64,000 nt of DNA, from positions 18,591 through 82,590 of the forward strand of contig JAUVXR010000008.1 in NCBI GenBank assembly GCA_030603495.1. The letters run 5' to 3'. This DNA comes from a bacterium (GTDB lineage: Bacteria > Armatimonadota > Zipacnadia > Zipacnadales > Zipacnadaceae). The notes below the pieces were generated by a model. It ran no database searches. It was not told the DNA's origin and worked only from the letters and a program-made list of their open reading frames with translations. A program made the position numbers and the translations under genes. Of the stretch, positions 17,569 through 26,897 are shown piece by piece; position 1 is the first letter of the stretch, and each line of letters opens with the position of its first letter.

Positions 17569-17691
17569 TCAATTCGGCAAGAATCACTGTGGGCAGTTTC
17601 CGAGCGCCTACGGACCAACAAGTCACAGACCGCAGAAGTTGGACGCTACTTCAATGATGGTCCGTCGAGGCCAAGTGAGAAGTGGGGATAG

Positions 17692-19197
17692 ATGACAGCA
17701 TTAGCTGAGATATCAGCACGCGATTTGCTCGTGCCCCTGGTCGCCGCACCCCTGATCGGGGCGCTGCTGTGCGTATTTCTGAAGCGACGAGCCAGCGACT
17801 ACGTGGCGGCGATCTTTGCCGTTATCACTCTGGTGTTAGCCGCAGGCGCGATCGGCAACCTGTTTACCGATCTGGACACTACTCACCGCCTGCCCCTGGG
17901 CTGGCTGGCTAACCTTGCCGGTGAAAGCGGCCCCGCGCCTCTGGTCTTTGAACTCTCGATTGATGCCCTCAGCGCTCTGATGCTGTTTGTGGTGACGGTG
18001 ATAGGCTTCCTGGTGGTCATCTATTCCTCCGAATACCTCAGCCCGCGCAACGTCGAGCATCCCGTTACCAACGGCAAAGGCCGCTACTACGCCTGGCTGT
18101 TGTTTTTCGTAGGGGCGATGGTGGGCATAGCCCTGGCCGGCAACTTCTTCCAGTTGTTTATATTCTGGGAGATTACCACACTCTGTTCGTGGGCGCTGAT
18201 CTCTTACTATCAGGATGAGGCTTCGCTGAGGGCGGGTTTCAAGGCGCTGATAATGACCGCCGTCGGCGGGTTGTTCTTCCTGCTGGCGCTGGTGCTGATG
18301 TACTTGAACCTGGACACTGACCCATTCGCCTTTGATGCGCTGGGACGATTGGCGCCCGGCCTGCGCTCTTTGGTCTTTGTGTTTTTGTTGATCGCGGCCT
18401 GGGCCAAAGCCGCGCAGTTTCCCTTCTTCACCTGGCTGCCCGATGCGATGGCCGCGCCGACGCCGATTAGCTGCTATCTGCATGCCGCCGCTATGGTCAA
18501 GGCCGGGGTTTACCTGATCGCTCGAGTAGTCTCGGCCAGCTACGGCTTGTCCTACGGTGTGGGGCTGCTGAGCGGCATTATGGCCCTGGCTACGATCCTC
18601 ATCGTCGTCTTCCTGTTTCTGTTTCAGGACGACCTTAAGAAGATATTGGCGCTCTCGACCATCAGCCATTTGGGCTATATTCTGATCGCCTGCGCTCTGG
18701 GGGTGTGGGGTTCGGCTACGGCCTTCCAGGGCGGGCTGCTGCATATCGCCGCGCACGGCTGTGGCAAGGGCCTGCTGTTCCTGTCGGTGGGGATGATCAC
18801 GTATTTCACCGGCACCCGGCGCATTTCCGAGCTCTCAGGACTGGGTGCTCGCCTGCCAATTGTTGCCCTCGGCTTCTTCGTGGGAGCATTCACGGTTACC
18901 GGCGTGCCGCCGCTGGCCGGCTTCTGGAGCAAATTCCTTATCCTCACCGGCGGCCTGGAGTTGGGCGGGTTCGGGGCAGTGATTGCTATTCTGTTGCTAG
19001 TGGAAAGTATGATCGCCTTCGGATTCTTCCTGTGGGTCGGTCAACGAGTGTTCTTCGGGGCGCCTTCTTTCGATATGCCGCAGGGCAAGGGTGTCGCCTG
19101 GCCGATGACCACGGCGATCATCATCCTGGCTGTGCTTTGCCTGGCGGTGACGCTGTTCGCCTTGCCGGTAATCCAACACATACCGCTGGGGATGTGA
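17692..19197 (+). CDS. Antiporter-like hydrogenase membrane subunit (HyfD/NuoL/MrpA-like)
   Basis: A 501-residue protein with about 14 membrane helices from the proton-conducting NuoL/M/N and Mrp antiporter family. The proton-channel residues are recognisable: Glu in FIFWEITTLCSW (helix 5), Lys in AWAKAAQFPFFTWLPDAM (helix 7), and HAAAMVKAGVYL (helix 8). It is the first of three such subunits here. Hyf-type hydrogenases also have three (HyfB, HyfD, HyfF), so this one most likely takes the HyfD position, though it lies before hyfB. It starts after a gap of 123 bases from hycI and ends eight bases before hyfB. The function is ion pumping coupled to H2 or electron flow. Confidence 0.88.
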   Translation: MTALAEISARDLLVPLVAAPLIGALLCVFLKRRASDYVAAIFAVITLVLAAGAIGNLFTDLDTTHRLPLGWLANLAGESGPAPLVFELSIDALSALMLFVVTVIGFLVVIYSSEYLSPRNVEHPVTNGKGRYYAWLLFFVGAMVGIALAGNFFQLFIFWEITTLCSWALISYYQDEASLRAGFKALIMTAVGGLFFLLALVLMYLNLDTDPFAFDALGRLAPGLRSLVFVFLLIAAWAKAAQFPFFTWLPDAMAAPTPISCYLHAAAMVKAGVYLIARVVSASYGLSYGVGLLSGIMALATILIVVFLFLFQDDLKKILALSTISHLGYILIACALGVWGSATAFQGGLLHIAAHGCGKGLLFLSVGMITYFTGTRRISELSGLGARLPIVALGFFVGAFTVTGVPPLAGFWSKFLILTGGLELGGFGAVIAILLLVESMIAFGFFLWVGQRVFFGAPSFDMPQGKGVAWPMTTAIIILAVLCLAVTLFALPVIQHIPLGM

Positions 19198-19204
19198 ACT
19201 AACA

Positions 19205-21238
19205 ATGGCGGTTATTGACCTGCTAATTGGAGCACTGATCCTGTTGACTGTGGGGGCAGCGGTTACCGCGCTGCTGGCCAAGTGGCGGGCAGTCTGCGGC
19301 TACGTGGCCTTCCTGTTTGTCGCCGTCGCCTCGGTTTGGGTAGGCGTGGCGGCGTTTCACGTGCTCAGCACCGGGTCGCCCCTATCTGGTGCTCCCGTCT
19401 TAACCATTGCCCCGCTCAACAGCTCACTGGTCTTTACAGTGGACGGACTAAGCGCGGTGTTCCTGCTCATCACCAGTCTGGTCGCAGTGTGTGCCACGCT
19501 CTTCTCGGTACGCTATATGCTCGTTTACAAGCACCACAGCCTGATACGTTACTACCCGATTCTGTTGCTGTTCTTTGCTAGTGTCATCAGCGTAGTCTCC
19601 GTGCGAAATATGCTGTTTTTCCTGGTCTTCTGGGAGTTTATGACCCTGGCGTCGTATGTGCTGGTTGTCTTCGAGACGGATAATCCCGAGGCTCGGCGGG
19701 CCGGCCTGCAGTACTTCATCGCTACCCACATCGCCAGCGGTTGTATCCTGCTGGCCACGATATTGTTGTATACCTATGCTCCGGTTAAGTCTTTCGAGTT
19801 CGGGGCGCTGTTGGAGGGAACCAGGGTGTTGATGACTACGAGTCCGGCTTTGGTTCACCTAATTCTGGGGCTATTTGTCATCGGCTTTGCCACCAAGGCG
19901 GGCATTCTGCCCTTCGGCTTCTGGTTACCTCAGGCACATCCCGTTGCCCCCAGCCCCTTTTCGGCGGTATTGTCAGGCTGTATGGTCAAGCTCGGGGTGT
20001 ATGGTCTGCTGGTGGTCTTCACCTCGCTGACGCCGCTGTCGCACTTTACAACGGTCTGGGGCGTTTGGCTAGCGGCGCTGGGCACCATCTCCGTCTTCGT
20101 GGCTTCGCTTACGGCTCTGCAGCAGACCGATTCCAAACGGCTACTGGCTTTCAGCACGATCGGACAGATGGGCTACATCTGGCTGGGCATAGGAACTGGT
20201 CTCGCGTTGCTGCGCATCAGTCCGGCCGTCGCGGTTGTCGCTTTAATGGCAGGTCTGTTTCATGTGGTCAACCACGCTTGTTTTAAGTCGTTGCTGTTCT
20301 TGAATGCCGGCGCGGCTTTGTATCGGACCGGGACGCGGGATATGGACAAGGCGGGTGGATTGATGCGAATAATGCCGGTGACTGCCGCTGCCGCCATCGT
20401 TGGCTCCTTGGCAATTGCGGGAGTCCCTGGCCTCAACGGTTTTGCCAGCAAGTGGCTGATATTCACAAGCGGCATTGTCGGCGGGTTGGAAATTCCCTTG
20501 TTTGTCTTCCTGGTTGTAGTGGCAATTTTCATATCTGCGGTGACACTGGCCTACTACATGAAGTTTGTGGGCATCCTATTTCTGGGCAAACTGCACGTCG
20601 GACCTGAGGTGGAGCGCCGCGAGGTGCCGGTCAGTATGGTCGTTCCGCAGGTGTTCATGGGCATCCTGTGTGTGGCGTTCGGGGTATTGCCCATGCTGGC
20701 GCTCAAGTACCTGTATGTGGCCGCTAGCGGGATTCTGCCTCCGGGCTACTCGCCACCGTTCGCCTCGCTGTTTGGCAACTCGGCGCTCGCCGTGCGCCTC
20801 GGCCTTAGCGGGGTGCACAGCGCTGCCTGGGGCCCGCTAGCTATTCTGGTGGCGTTCGCCGGCTGTCTGGTGTTGGGCTATCTTATCTCCCGGATGGGTG
20901 GGGCTCAGACTCGGGAAGTCCCGATGTGGCTATGCGGAGAGGAGCACGACTTCGCCGAAGTCAGGTATCCGGCACACAGCTTCCTGCTGACTTTCAACGA
21001 GTATTTCGCGAAGTTGTATCCGTCTATTCCCGTACCTAGACTGCCTCGTCCGGCCGCCATATTGAGGCTGTTTGATATTGACAGGTGGTTCTACTCTCCG
21101 GGTCTGAGGTGGGGCGAGCGGATCATTCGCGCCATCAGCGCTACTCACGCGGGCTATCCCCAATTGTATATGCTGTGGATGATTGTAGGGGCGGCTTTGG
21201 CTGTGATCGTACTGTTCAGTATGGGAGGCGGACTGTAG
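19205..21238 (+). CDS. hyfB: Hydrogenase-4 component B-like antiporter subunit
   Basis: A 677-residue polytopic protein matching the length of HyfB (about 670) rather than NuoM (about 510). Key residues are the Glu of VFWEFMTLASYVLVV, the Lys of GFATKAGILPFGFWLPQAHP, and KSLLFLNAGA. The C-terminal extension contains a cytoplasmic patch VPMWLCGEE and YPAHSFLLTFNEYF, then a final helix, as in HyfB/HycC. It forms part of the membrane arm that moves H+ or Na+. It is tightly linked to both neighbours. Nothing is missing. Confidence 0.9.
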   Translation: MAVIDLLIGALILLTVGAAVTALLAKWRAVCGYVAFLFVAVASVWVGVAAFHVLSTGSPLSGAPVLTIAPLNSSLVFTVDGLSAVFLLITSLVAVCATLFSVRYMLVYKHHSLIRYYPILLLFFASVISVVSVRNMLFFLVFWEFMTLASYVLVVFETDNPEARRAGLQYFIATHIASGCILLATILLYTYAPVKSFEFGALLEGTRVLMTTSPALVHLILGLFVIGFATKAGILPFGFWLPQAHPVAPSPFSAVLSGCMVKLGVYGLLVVFTSLTPLSHFTTVWGVWLAALGTISVFVASLTALQQTDSKRLLAFSTIGQMGYIWLGIGTGLALLRISPAVAVVALMAGLFHVVNHACFKSLLFLNAGAALYRTGTRDMDKAGGLMRIMPVTAAAAIVGSLAIAGVPGLNGFASKWLIFTSGIVGGLEIPLFVFLVVVAIFISAVTLAYYMKFVGILFLGKLHVGPEVERREVPVSMVVPQVFMGILCVAFGVLPMLALKYLYVAASGILPPGYSPPFASLFGNSALAVRLGLSGVHSAAWGPLAILVAFAGCLVLGYLISRMGGAQTREVPMWLCGEEHDFAEVRYPAHSFLLTFNEYFAKLYPSIPVPRLPRPAAILRLFDIDRWFYSPGLRWGERIIRAISATHAGYPQLYMLWMIVGAALAVIVLFSMGGGL

Positions 21239-21265
21239 GCCTCCTGGGAAGCAAGGGTTGAGATA

Positions 21266-22159
21266 ATGACCTTCGCAATTAACCTGGGCCTGGCTTTGCT
21301 AATTGGCCCCCTGCTGGCTGGGATTGTGCGCAAGGTGGTGCGGGCGCGCGTCCACTCGCGCCAGGGCCCACCTATCACCCAGCCGTTCTACGATCTGCTT
21401 AAGCTGCTGGGCAAAGAGGACCTGCAATCTGTACCCAGCCTGGTAGTGCAGTATGCACCGCTGGTGGCTTTCGCAAGCGTCCTGGTGGCGGCCCTGCTCA
21501 CGCCGATGGGGATGCGGGCGCCGCTGGGCCAGTACGGCGATATGATCGTTTTTGCCTATTTTGTTACTATCGCAGCGGTGGCAGTCGTAATGACGGGCTT
21601 GGCCTGCGCGAGTCCCTACTCGATGATAGGCGCTGGCCGCGAGATAATGATGCACCTGGTAGTCGAGCCGGTGCTGATCATCTGCTTGATTACTGCCGCC
21701 ATCAAGGCGGGGTCGCTACTGATGTGGGATATGGCGGCGTGGAATTACCTCAACGGACCGGCGCCCTCGATGGTAGTAACGGCAGTGGTGCTGTTCTTGG
21801 CCCTGCAGGCCCAGGTTGGCAAGCTGCCCTTTGATATTCCCGAGGCCGACCAGGAGATTATGGGCGGACCGTTCATTGAGCTAAGTGGGCCGAAGCTGGC
21901 GATGTTCCAGTGGGCCTTCTTCGCCCGCCAGGTCGTATATGCCTCGGTCCTGGCGGTCATCTTCATTCCCTGGGGGCTTGGTTTCGCTTTTCCGTGGAAT
22001 GTGGGCGCGCACCTGCTGAAGGTCATCGTGCTCATCGTGCTCGTGGGCGTCATTGATGTGGTGAACCCGCGGCTGCGCATAGACCAGGCTATGTCCTATT
22101 TCTTCTGGGTCATCTTTGTGGCGATAGTGGCCATGGCCCTTGCCTTAATCGGCGTCTAG
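21266..22159 (+). CDS. hyfC: Hydrogenase-4 component C (NuoH-like) membrane subunit
   Basis: A 297-residue membrane protein of the HyfC/HycD/EchB/NuoH family, which anchors the catalytic arm and forms the entry of the ion path. Family blocks are VRARVHSRQGPPITQPFYDLLKLL (key part RQGPPITQPFYD) near the N-terminus, and GKLPFDIPEADQEIMGGP, the acidic loop between helices 5 and 6. The 28-base gap to hyfB, with GGGAAG upstream, suggests the same mRNA. The assignment is secure. Confidence 0.93.
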   Translation: MTFAINLGLALLIGPLLAGIVRKVVRARVHSRQGPPITQPFYDLLKLLGKEDLQSVPSLVVQYAPLVAFASVLVAALLTPMGMRAPLGQYGDMIVFAYFVTIAAVAVVMTGLACASPYSMIGAGREIMMHLVVEPVLIICLITAAIKAGSLLMWDMAAWNYLNGPAPSMVVTAVVLFLALQAQVGKLPFDIPEADQEIMGGPFIELSGPKLAMFQWAFFARQVVYASVLAVIFIPWGLGFAFPWNVGAHLLKVIVLIVLVGVIDVVNPRLRIDQAMSYFFWVIFVAIVAMALALIGV

Positions 22160-22194
22160 CCGGCTATGGGGTGCAAAGAGGAGAGTAACCAGCA

Positions 22195-22860
22195 ATGTAC
22201 GATAGCGCAATCCTGGCCCTGACATTGGGTGTGCTCACAACCGGGGTGATCGCAGCGGAACTGCGCGACTTGGCGGCCTCTACCTGGGCCTACCTCGTCC
22301 ATTCCCTGTTCCTGGCGGGCACCTTCGCTGCCTTCGCCATCGTCACAGATAGCCCCCAGCTATACTGGTGGGTATTGGCGGCGGTTCTTACCAAAGTCAT
22401 CTTCATTCCTTTGCTGCTGCGGTGGTATATCACCAGGCATCCCGCCGCCGACCTGCGCCCGATATTGAGCCCCCGACTATCTCTGGTCATCCTGGCCGTG
22501 CTGTTGATTGTCTTCTTCAAAGTGGTGCATACCTACATGGAATTCATTGGCCCGACTGAGGCCGCCATTGCGGAGCCGGGCCGCTCCAATCTGGCCGTGG
22601 CCTTTACGGTGTTTGCCGTAGGGCTTTATATCCTCGTTACCCGGCGGGATGCGGTCAAGAACGTCATTGGCATATGTCTACTGGAAAATGGGGCGCACCT
22701 GTCTTTGGTGGTGCTAGCCGCTACCTTGCCCCAGACAGTATTGATAGGCATTGCGACTACCATCGTGATTTCTGTGTGGGTTCTGGTCTACATAACTAGC
22801 GGGGTATACCAGATACTTGGCACACCGGATACCGCCAAGCTGTCGCAATTACGTCACTAA
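22195..22860 (+). CDS. hyfE: Hydrogenase-4 component E-like membrane subunit
   Basis: A 221-residue membrane protein with about seven helices, corresponding to HyfE. The C-terminal part (RDAVKNVIGICLLENGAHLS) resembles NuoK, with the membrane-embedded Glu in LLENG that contributes to proton translocation in complex I. GAGGAGAG lies 11 bases before the ATG. Its order between hyfC and hyfF matches E. coli hyf, except that hyfD is not between them. Confidence 0.9.
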   Translation: MYDSAILALTLGVLTTGVIAAELRDLAASTWAYLVHSLFLAGTFAAFAIVTDSPQLYWWVLAAVLTKVIFIPLLLRWYITRHPAADLRPILSPRLSLVILAVLLIVFFKVVHTYMEFIGPTEAAIAEPGRSNLAVAFTVFAVGLYILVTRRDAVKNVIGICLLENGAHLSLVVLAATLPQTVLIGIATTIVISVWVLVYITSGVYQILGTPDTAKLSQLRH

Positions 22861-22889
22861 CGAAATAGCTCATAACCGGGAGCTGTACT

Positions 22890-24389
22890 ATGATGGCTGA
22901 GTCGTCGCTGCCCATAGCTCTGATCGGTATGCCTGTCCTGGCTGCAGTAATCGTCCTCACCCTGGGGCGGAAGCTGAGGCTGTGCCGGGAGGGAGCGGCC
23001 GTGGGTGGCGCCTTGGTGACATTGTATATAGCAGTCCTGGTTGCCGCTCAGGTGCTGCGGGGAACAGAACTGTGGTCCTGGGGTAGGGCTCTGCATGTCG
23101 ATGGCCTGAGCAGCTTGATGGTTGTGCTGGTGAGTTTGGTAGCCCTAATCATCGTTGTGTATTCCCTGCGGTATATGCGTCACCAGGTTGAACAGGGCAG
23201 GACCACCACGCAGCGACTGGTGGTCTATTATGGCCTACTGATGCTTTTCCTGGCCGCGATGATGTGGGTGTGCCTCACCAATAGTATGGTCTGGATGTAT
23301 GTCGCGATAGAGGGCACCACCTTGGTCACGGCCCTCCTGGTATGTTTTTACTGGGATCCCCGGGGGCTGGAGGCCAGTTACAAGTACGTATTGCTGGTGG
23401 TGGCTGGGGTTTGCTTCGCTCTGTTTGGGACGGTGCTGCTATATTCGGCAGCAGCCCAATATGCGCCCGGCCGGCCGGCCCTGTTGCTTACCGAGTTAGG
23501 AGAGATAATTGCCCGGTTCCCCGACAGTGCCCAGACCGTGAGTCTGCTGGCCGTAGCCTTCTTCGTGGTTGGCTTTGGTACCAAGGCCGGACTGGTTCCG
23601 TTCCACGCCTGGCTGCCCGACGCCCATGCCGAGGCTCCTGCGCCTATCAGTGCGCTGCTGTCCGGGCTAGTGATTAAGGTAGGCGCCTACGCCCTGGCCC
23701 GCACCATCACCATCTTTGCCCCCCACTACGACGCGGTAATAGTCTTCGTGGCCATTATGGCCTCAGCCAGTATGCTCATTGGCATATTCATGGCGTGGGC
23801 GCAGGACGACCTCAAGAGGCTGCTGGCCTTTCACAGTGTCAGTCAGATTGGTTACGTAATCGAAGGGCTGGGGTTCGGCACTTATTTGGGGGTATATGGC
23901 GGCCTGTTCCACCTCGTCAACCATACCCTGTTCAAGGCACTCCTATTCCTCAGCGTCGGCGCGGTGATGTATGCCACTGGCGGCCTACGCCGGATAAGCC
24001 AACTCAAGGGCTTGGGCCGCCGCATGCCCATAACCGCGGCTTGCTTCTTCATCGGGGCTATTGCTATGGGCGGACTTCCGCCTCTAAACGGCTTCTGGAG
24101 CAAGCTGACACTATTCATGGCCGGCGGTGAACTACGCCTATGGTGGGCCGTTGCTATAGGTGTCTTGGTCAGTATCTTGACTTTAGGTTGCATGGTCCAC
24201 GCCGGTTACAAGATCTTCTGGGGGCATCCGACAACCGAGCCGGCCACCAATCCGGGTCTCAAAGAGGTGCCAATCAGTATCTGGCTGAGTATGGCGGTAT
24301 TGGCAATTCTGTGTATTGTGATCGGCGTCTATCCGCAGATTATTCACCCGCTGCTGCACCGCGCCACCGAGTGCATCCTGGCTTTCTAG
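22890..24389 (+). CDS. hyfF: Hydrogenase-4 component F (NuoN/NuoL-like) membrane subunit
   Basis: A 499-residue antiporter-like subunit with about 14 helices, the third in the locus. The channel residues are intact: Glu in VAIEGTTLVTALLV, Lys in VVGFGTKAGLVPFHAWLPDAHAEAP, and IKVGAYALAR; HTLFKALLFLSVGA follows. Its length and motifs fit HyfF. A GGGAG sits seven bases before the first of two ATGs. It ends 265 bases before the large-subunit gene, a gap that holds a small broken ORF. Confidence 0.91.
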   Translation: MMAESSLPIALIGMPVLAAVIVLTLGRKLRLCREGAAVGGALVTLYIAVLVAAQVLRGTELWSWGRALHVDGLSSLMVVLVSLVALIIVVYSLRYMRHQVEQGRTTTQRLVVYYGLLMLFLAAMMWVCLTNSMVWMYVAIEGTTLVTALLVCFYWDPRGLEASYKYVLLVVAGVCFALFGTVLLYSAAAQYAPGRPALLLTELGEIIARFPDSAQTVSLLAVAFFVVGFGTKAGLVPFHAWLPDAHAEAPAPISALLSGLVIKVGAYALARTITIFAPHYDAVIVFVAIMASASMLIGIFMAWAQDDLKRLLAFHSVSQIGYVIEGLGFGTYLGVYGGLFHLVNHTLFKALLFLSVGAVMYATGGLRRISQLKGLGRRMPITAACFFIGAIAMGGLPPLNGFWSKLTLFMAGGELRLWWAVAIGVLVSILTLGCMVHAGYKIFWGHPTTEPATNPGLKEVPISIWLSMAVLAILCIVIGVYPQIIHPLLHRATECILAF

Positions 24390-24449
24390 CGGGTCGGAGC
24401 TATGCACTAGCCAACTAGAGGGCCAGATGCGGCCGGTGATAAGAAAAAG

Positions 24450-24569
24450 ATGACTTGTAGTGTCGAGAAGTGGTAGCACCTGACCGGCTTTCGGGGCTTT
24501 GTGCCCGTCGCCGATGAAGAGTATGAATTGGTGCGGCAGCTTATGGCCCAGGCGGGGGTGCCGTACTGA
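24450..24569 (+). pseudogene. Small ORF with an in-frame TAG, unrecognised
   Basis: Between hyfF and hyfG, an ATG at 24450 opens a frame (MTCSVEKW) that meets TAG at 24474 and then continues openly as HLTGFRGFVPVADEEYELVRQ to a TGA at 24567. The second part has coding-like codon use and a plausible helical acidic sequence. It is probably the remnant of a short gene; read-through is possible but nothing supports it. The rest of the 265-base gap holds a small hairpin, AGCATG(TGTAA)CATGCT, near 24605-24622. Confidence 0.3.
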
Positions 24570-24654
24570 ACAAGTATTAACAAGTCGGCGTCTTATGAAG
24601 CAGAGCAGCATGTGTAACATGCTAACATAATGGGCGATGGAAAGAGAATCTATC

Positions 24655-26322
24655 ATGACTGCACAATCGTTTGGTGACAGTCTGAAAAACAAATTCGGAG
24701 ACAAGCTGTTGGAGGTCGAGGCAGCGGGTGTGGACCAGTTGTATGTGAGGATCGTTCCCGAGTGTCTAGTCGAGGTTGCTGACTATCTTTACAACGATGA
24801 AGGCTGTCGGTTTGTGATCAACTCCGGCACCGACCGTCGCGAGCACAACGGCAAGTTTCTGATCACTCACTTCTTTGCCCAGGATGAGGAGAATCTGTAC
24901 ATCGCTGTCCACGCCGAGGTGGATGGCAACGACCCCCGTATTGACTCAATCACTCCCGTCGTTCCGGCCGCGAACTGGTCTGAGCGGGAAGCCCGGGATA
25001 TGGTGGGGGTAGCACCTGAGGGGCATCCCGATCCGCGTCGGCTGGTGCTGGCTGATGACTGGCCGGAGGACCTCTACCCGTTGCGTACCGACGTTGAGCA
25101 CGGGATCAAGCCCGAGTCCTGCCCAGATGTGGCTATGCCGCTTGTTGAGCCGCCGGAGGGCGCCAGCGTGGTGCCGATCGGCCCGTATTTCCCGGTGCTT
25201 GAAGAGCCCGCATATTTCCGCATCTTCGTCGAGGGTGAAACCGTGGTGGGTGCGGATTACCGGGGCTTTTACAATCATCGTGGTGTGGAAAAACTCGGCT
25301 GCAGTGTCCTGACTTACAATCAGATACCGTTCATGGCAGAGCGCATCTGCGGCATCTGCGGGTTCGTCCATAGTTGCTCCTACTGCCAGGCTGTGGAGCG
25401 GGCCGCGGGCATCGAGGTGCCGGAGCGCGCCGAATATGTCCGCACCATAATGTTGGAGGTGGAGCGTGTACAGAGCCATCTGCTGTGGTTAGGTATTGCC
25501 GGCCACATTATCGGCTTCGACACGGTGCTGATGCAGACCTGGCGGATGCGCGAGCCGCTGATGTGGCTGTGCGAGCGGATTACGGGAAACCGCAAGACTT
25601 ACGGGATGAATCTGATCGGCGGTGTGCGCCGCGACATCACGGCTGATGTTCACGGTGACATTACCGATGTACTTGCTAAGATCGAGAAGGAGTGGCGCGC
25701 CCTGTACGATGCTATTCCTGGCGACCCGACGCTGATGGCCCGGCTCAAGGGTACTGGGGAGCTGCCCGAGGAGAAGGCCCGCGAATTGGCGGTAGCCGGG
25801 CCAACTGCTCGCGGCTCCGGCGTTGCCATTGATGTGCGAGTGGACCACCCGTATGCGGCCTACGATCGGCTCGATGTCAAGAAGTGCGTCTATGACAGTT
25901 GCGACAATGTGGCGCGCGTGCTGGTCCGTTTGGATGAGACGCTGGACGCGATCGACATCATCCGGCAAGCCTTGGATGATATGCCCGACGGCCCCATAAT
26001 GGCCGAGATTGGCGAGGAGATCCCCGCTGGCCTTGAGGCGATGAGCGCGGTCGAAGCACCCCGGGGTGAGGTCTTTCACTGGGTACTCACCGGCGAGGAG
26101 AACCGTCCCGAGCGCTGGCGCGTGCGGGCTCCTACCTATGCGAATCTGCAGGCCGTGCCGACCATGGTAACGGGCGACGCGCTGGCCGACGTGCCTATTG
26201 ATGTGGGCAGTTTCGACCCTTGCTTCTCGTGCACCGAGCGAATGGAGGTCACTGACCTGAAGTCGGGGATCATTCGAGTCTATACCCAAGATGAAGTATT
26301 GGCTTTGAGGCAATCCAAGTAG
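24655..26322 (+). CDS. hyfG: Group-4 [NiFe]-hydrogenase large subunit (NuoC-NuoD fusion, HyfG/HycE type)
   Basis: A 555-residue catalytic subunit. The ATG at 24655 is preferred over 24637 because GGAAAGAGA precedes it. Residues 1 to about 165 are a NuoC-like domain; the rest is NuoD/HycE-like. The L1 nickel motif RICGICGFVHSC and the L2 motif DPCFSCTERM supply the four Cys that bind the NiFe centre, so the enzyme should be active, in contrast to complex I. A tail of about 30 residues follows L2 and is probably removed by the HycI protease. It binds the small subunit HyfI and faces the cytoplasm on the HyfC anchor. Confidence 0.95.
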   Translation: MTAQSFGDSLKNKFGDKLLEVEAAGVDQLYVRIVPECLVEVADYLYNDEGCRFVINSGTDRREHNGKFLITHFFAQDEENLYIAVHAEVDGNDPRIDSITPVVPAANWSEREARDMVGVAPEGHPDPRRLVLADDWPEDLYPLRTDVEHGIKPESCPDVAMPLVEPPEGASVVPIGPYFPVLEEPAYFRIFVEGETVVGADYRGFYNHRGVEKLGCSVLTYNQIPFMAERICGICGFVHSCSYCQAVERAAGIEVPERAEYVRTIMLEVERVQSHLLWLGIAGHIIGFDTVLMQTWRMREPLMWLCERITGNRKTYGMNLIGGVRRDITADVHGDITDVLAKIEKEWRALYDAIPGDPTLMARLKGTGELPEEKARELAVAGPTARGSGVAIDVRVDHPYAAYDRLDVKKCVYDSCDNVARVLVRLDETLDAIDIIRQALDDMPDGPIMAEIGEEIPAGLEAMSAVEAPRGEVFHWVLTGEENRPERWRVRAPTYANLQAVPTMVTGDALADVPIDVGSFDPCFSCTERMEVTDLKSGIIRVYTQDEVLALRQSK

Positions 26323-26351
26323 CTGGCCTGATAGGGAGGTCTTAGCTCAAA

Positions 26352-26852
26352 GTGCTCAGCAAGCTTAAAGAAGCTATACTATGTTTCGCAGCCGGGATAG
26401 TGACGCTCAGGTATCCGTTTGCGCCCCACGACCCCGAGGGCGAAGAGGGCGAATTTCGTGGTTATCCGGAGGTAGACGTCAACCGGTGCATTGGCTGCGG
26501 CGGCTGCGCGGCAGTTTGCCCGGCTCGGGCTATTATGATTGAGGACATTGATCAAACCACGCGCCGGATAACCCGTCTGCGCGAGCGCTGTATCTACTGC
26601 GGGCGCTGTGCCGAGGTCTGTCCGCAGGACGCTATCACCATGACCAAGCAGTTCGAACTCGCTTCGGACAAGGTGCGGGAGGATCTCGAGCATGTTTGCG
26701 AGGTCTTCATGGCTACCTGTAAGCGCTGCGGGCGCTGCTACGAGCCCGCCTCGCCGCTGGATAAGATTATGGAGCCAGGCTACCGGCACGACGAGATCAA
26801 GCGCGGCGGCCAGGAGCCGCTGTACGAGCCAGTTGAGGCGTCCAGCGAATAG
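26352..26852 (+). CDS. hyfH: Polyferredoxin-like hydrogenase subunit (HyfH/HycF/NuoI type)
   Basis: A 166-residue protein with two classical [4Fe-4S] motifs, CIGCGGCAAVCPARAI and CIYCGRCAEVCPQDAI, which relay electrons towards HyfI. A third Cys cluster, CKRCGRC, lies in the C-terminal part and is incomplete for a cubane; HycF/HyfH proteins often have such a tail. The start is GTG at 26352, with GGGAGG 12 bases upstream, a rather long spacing. It is 29 bases after hyfG. Confidence 0.92.
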   Translation: MLSKLKEAILCFAAGIVTLRYPFAPHDPEGEEGEFRGYPEVDVNRCIGCGGCAAVCPARAIMIEDIDQTTRRITRLRERCIYCGRCAEVCPQDAITMTKQFELASDKVREDLEHVCEVFMATCKRCGRCYEPASPLDKIMEPGYRHDEIKRGGQEPLYEPVEASSE

Positions 26853-26897
26853 TCCCGGGCGGGCAGGTTTGCCGGCTGGTAACAGGAGGAATATGAA

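Noticed and set aside
17836..18756. Minus-strand ORF (306 aa) opposite the first antiporter-like subunit
   Set aside because: Gln/Arg-rich sequence expected from the reverse complement of hydrophobic codons; no motif or start context.
24474..24476. Pyrrolysine insertion at the in-frame TAG
   Set aside because: No pyl genes in the window and no methyltransferase context; a relic is simpler.
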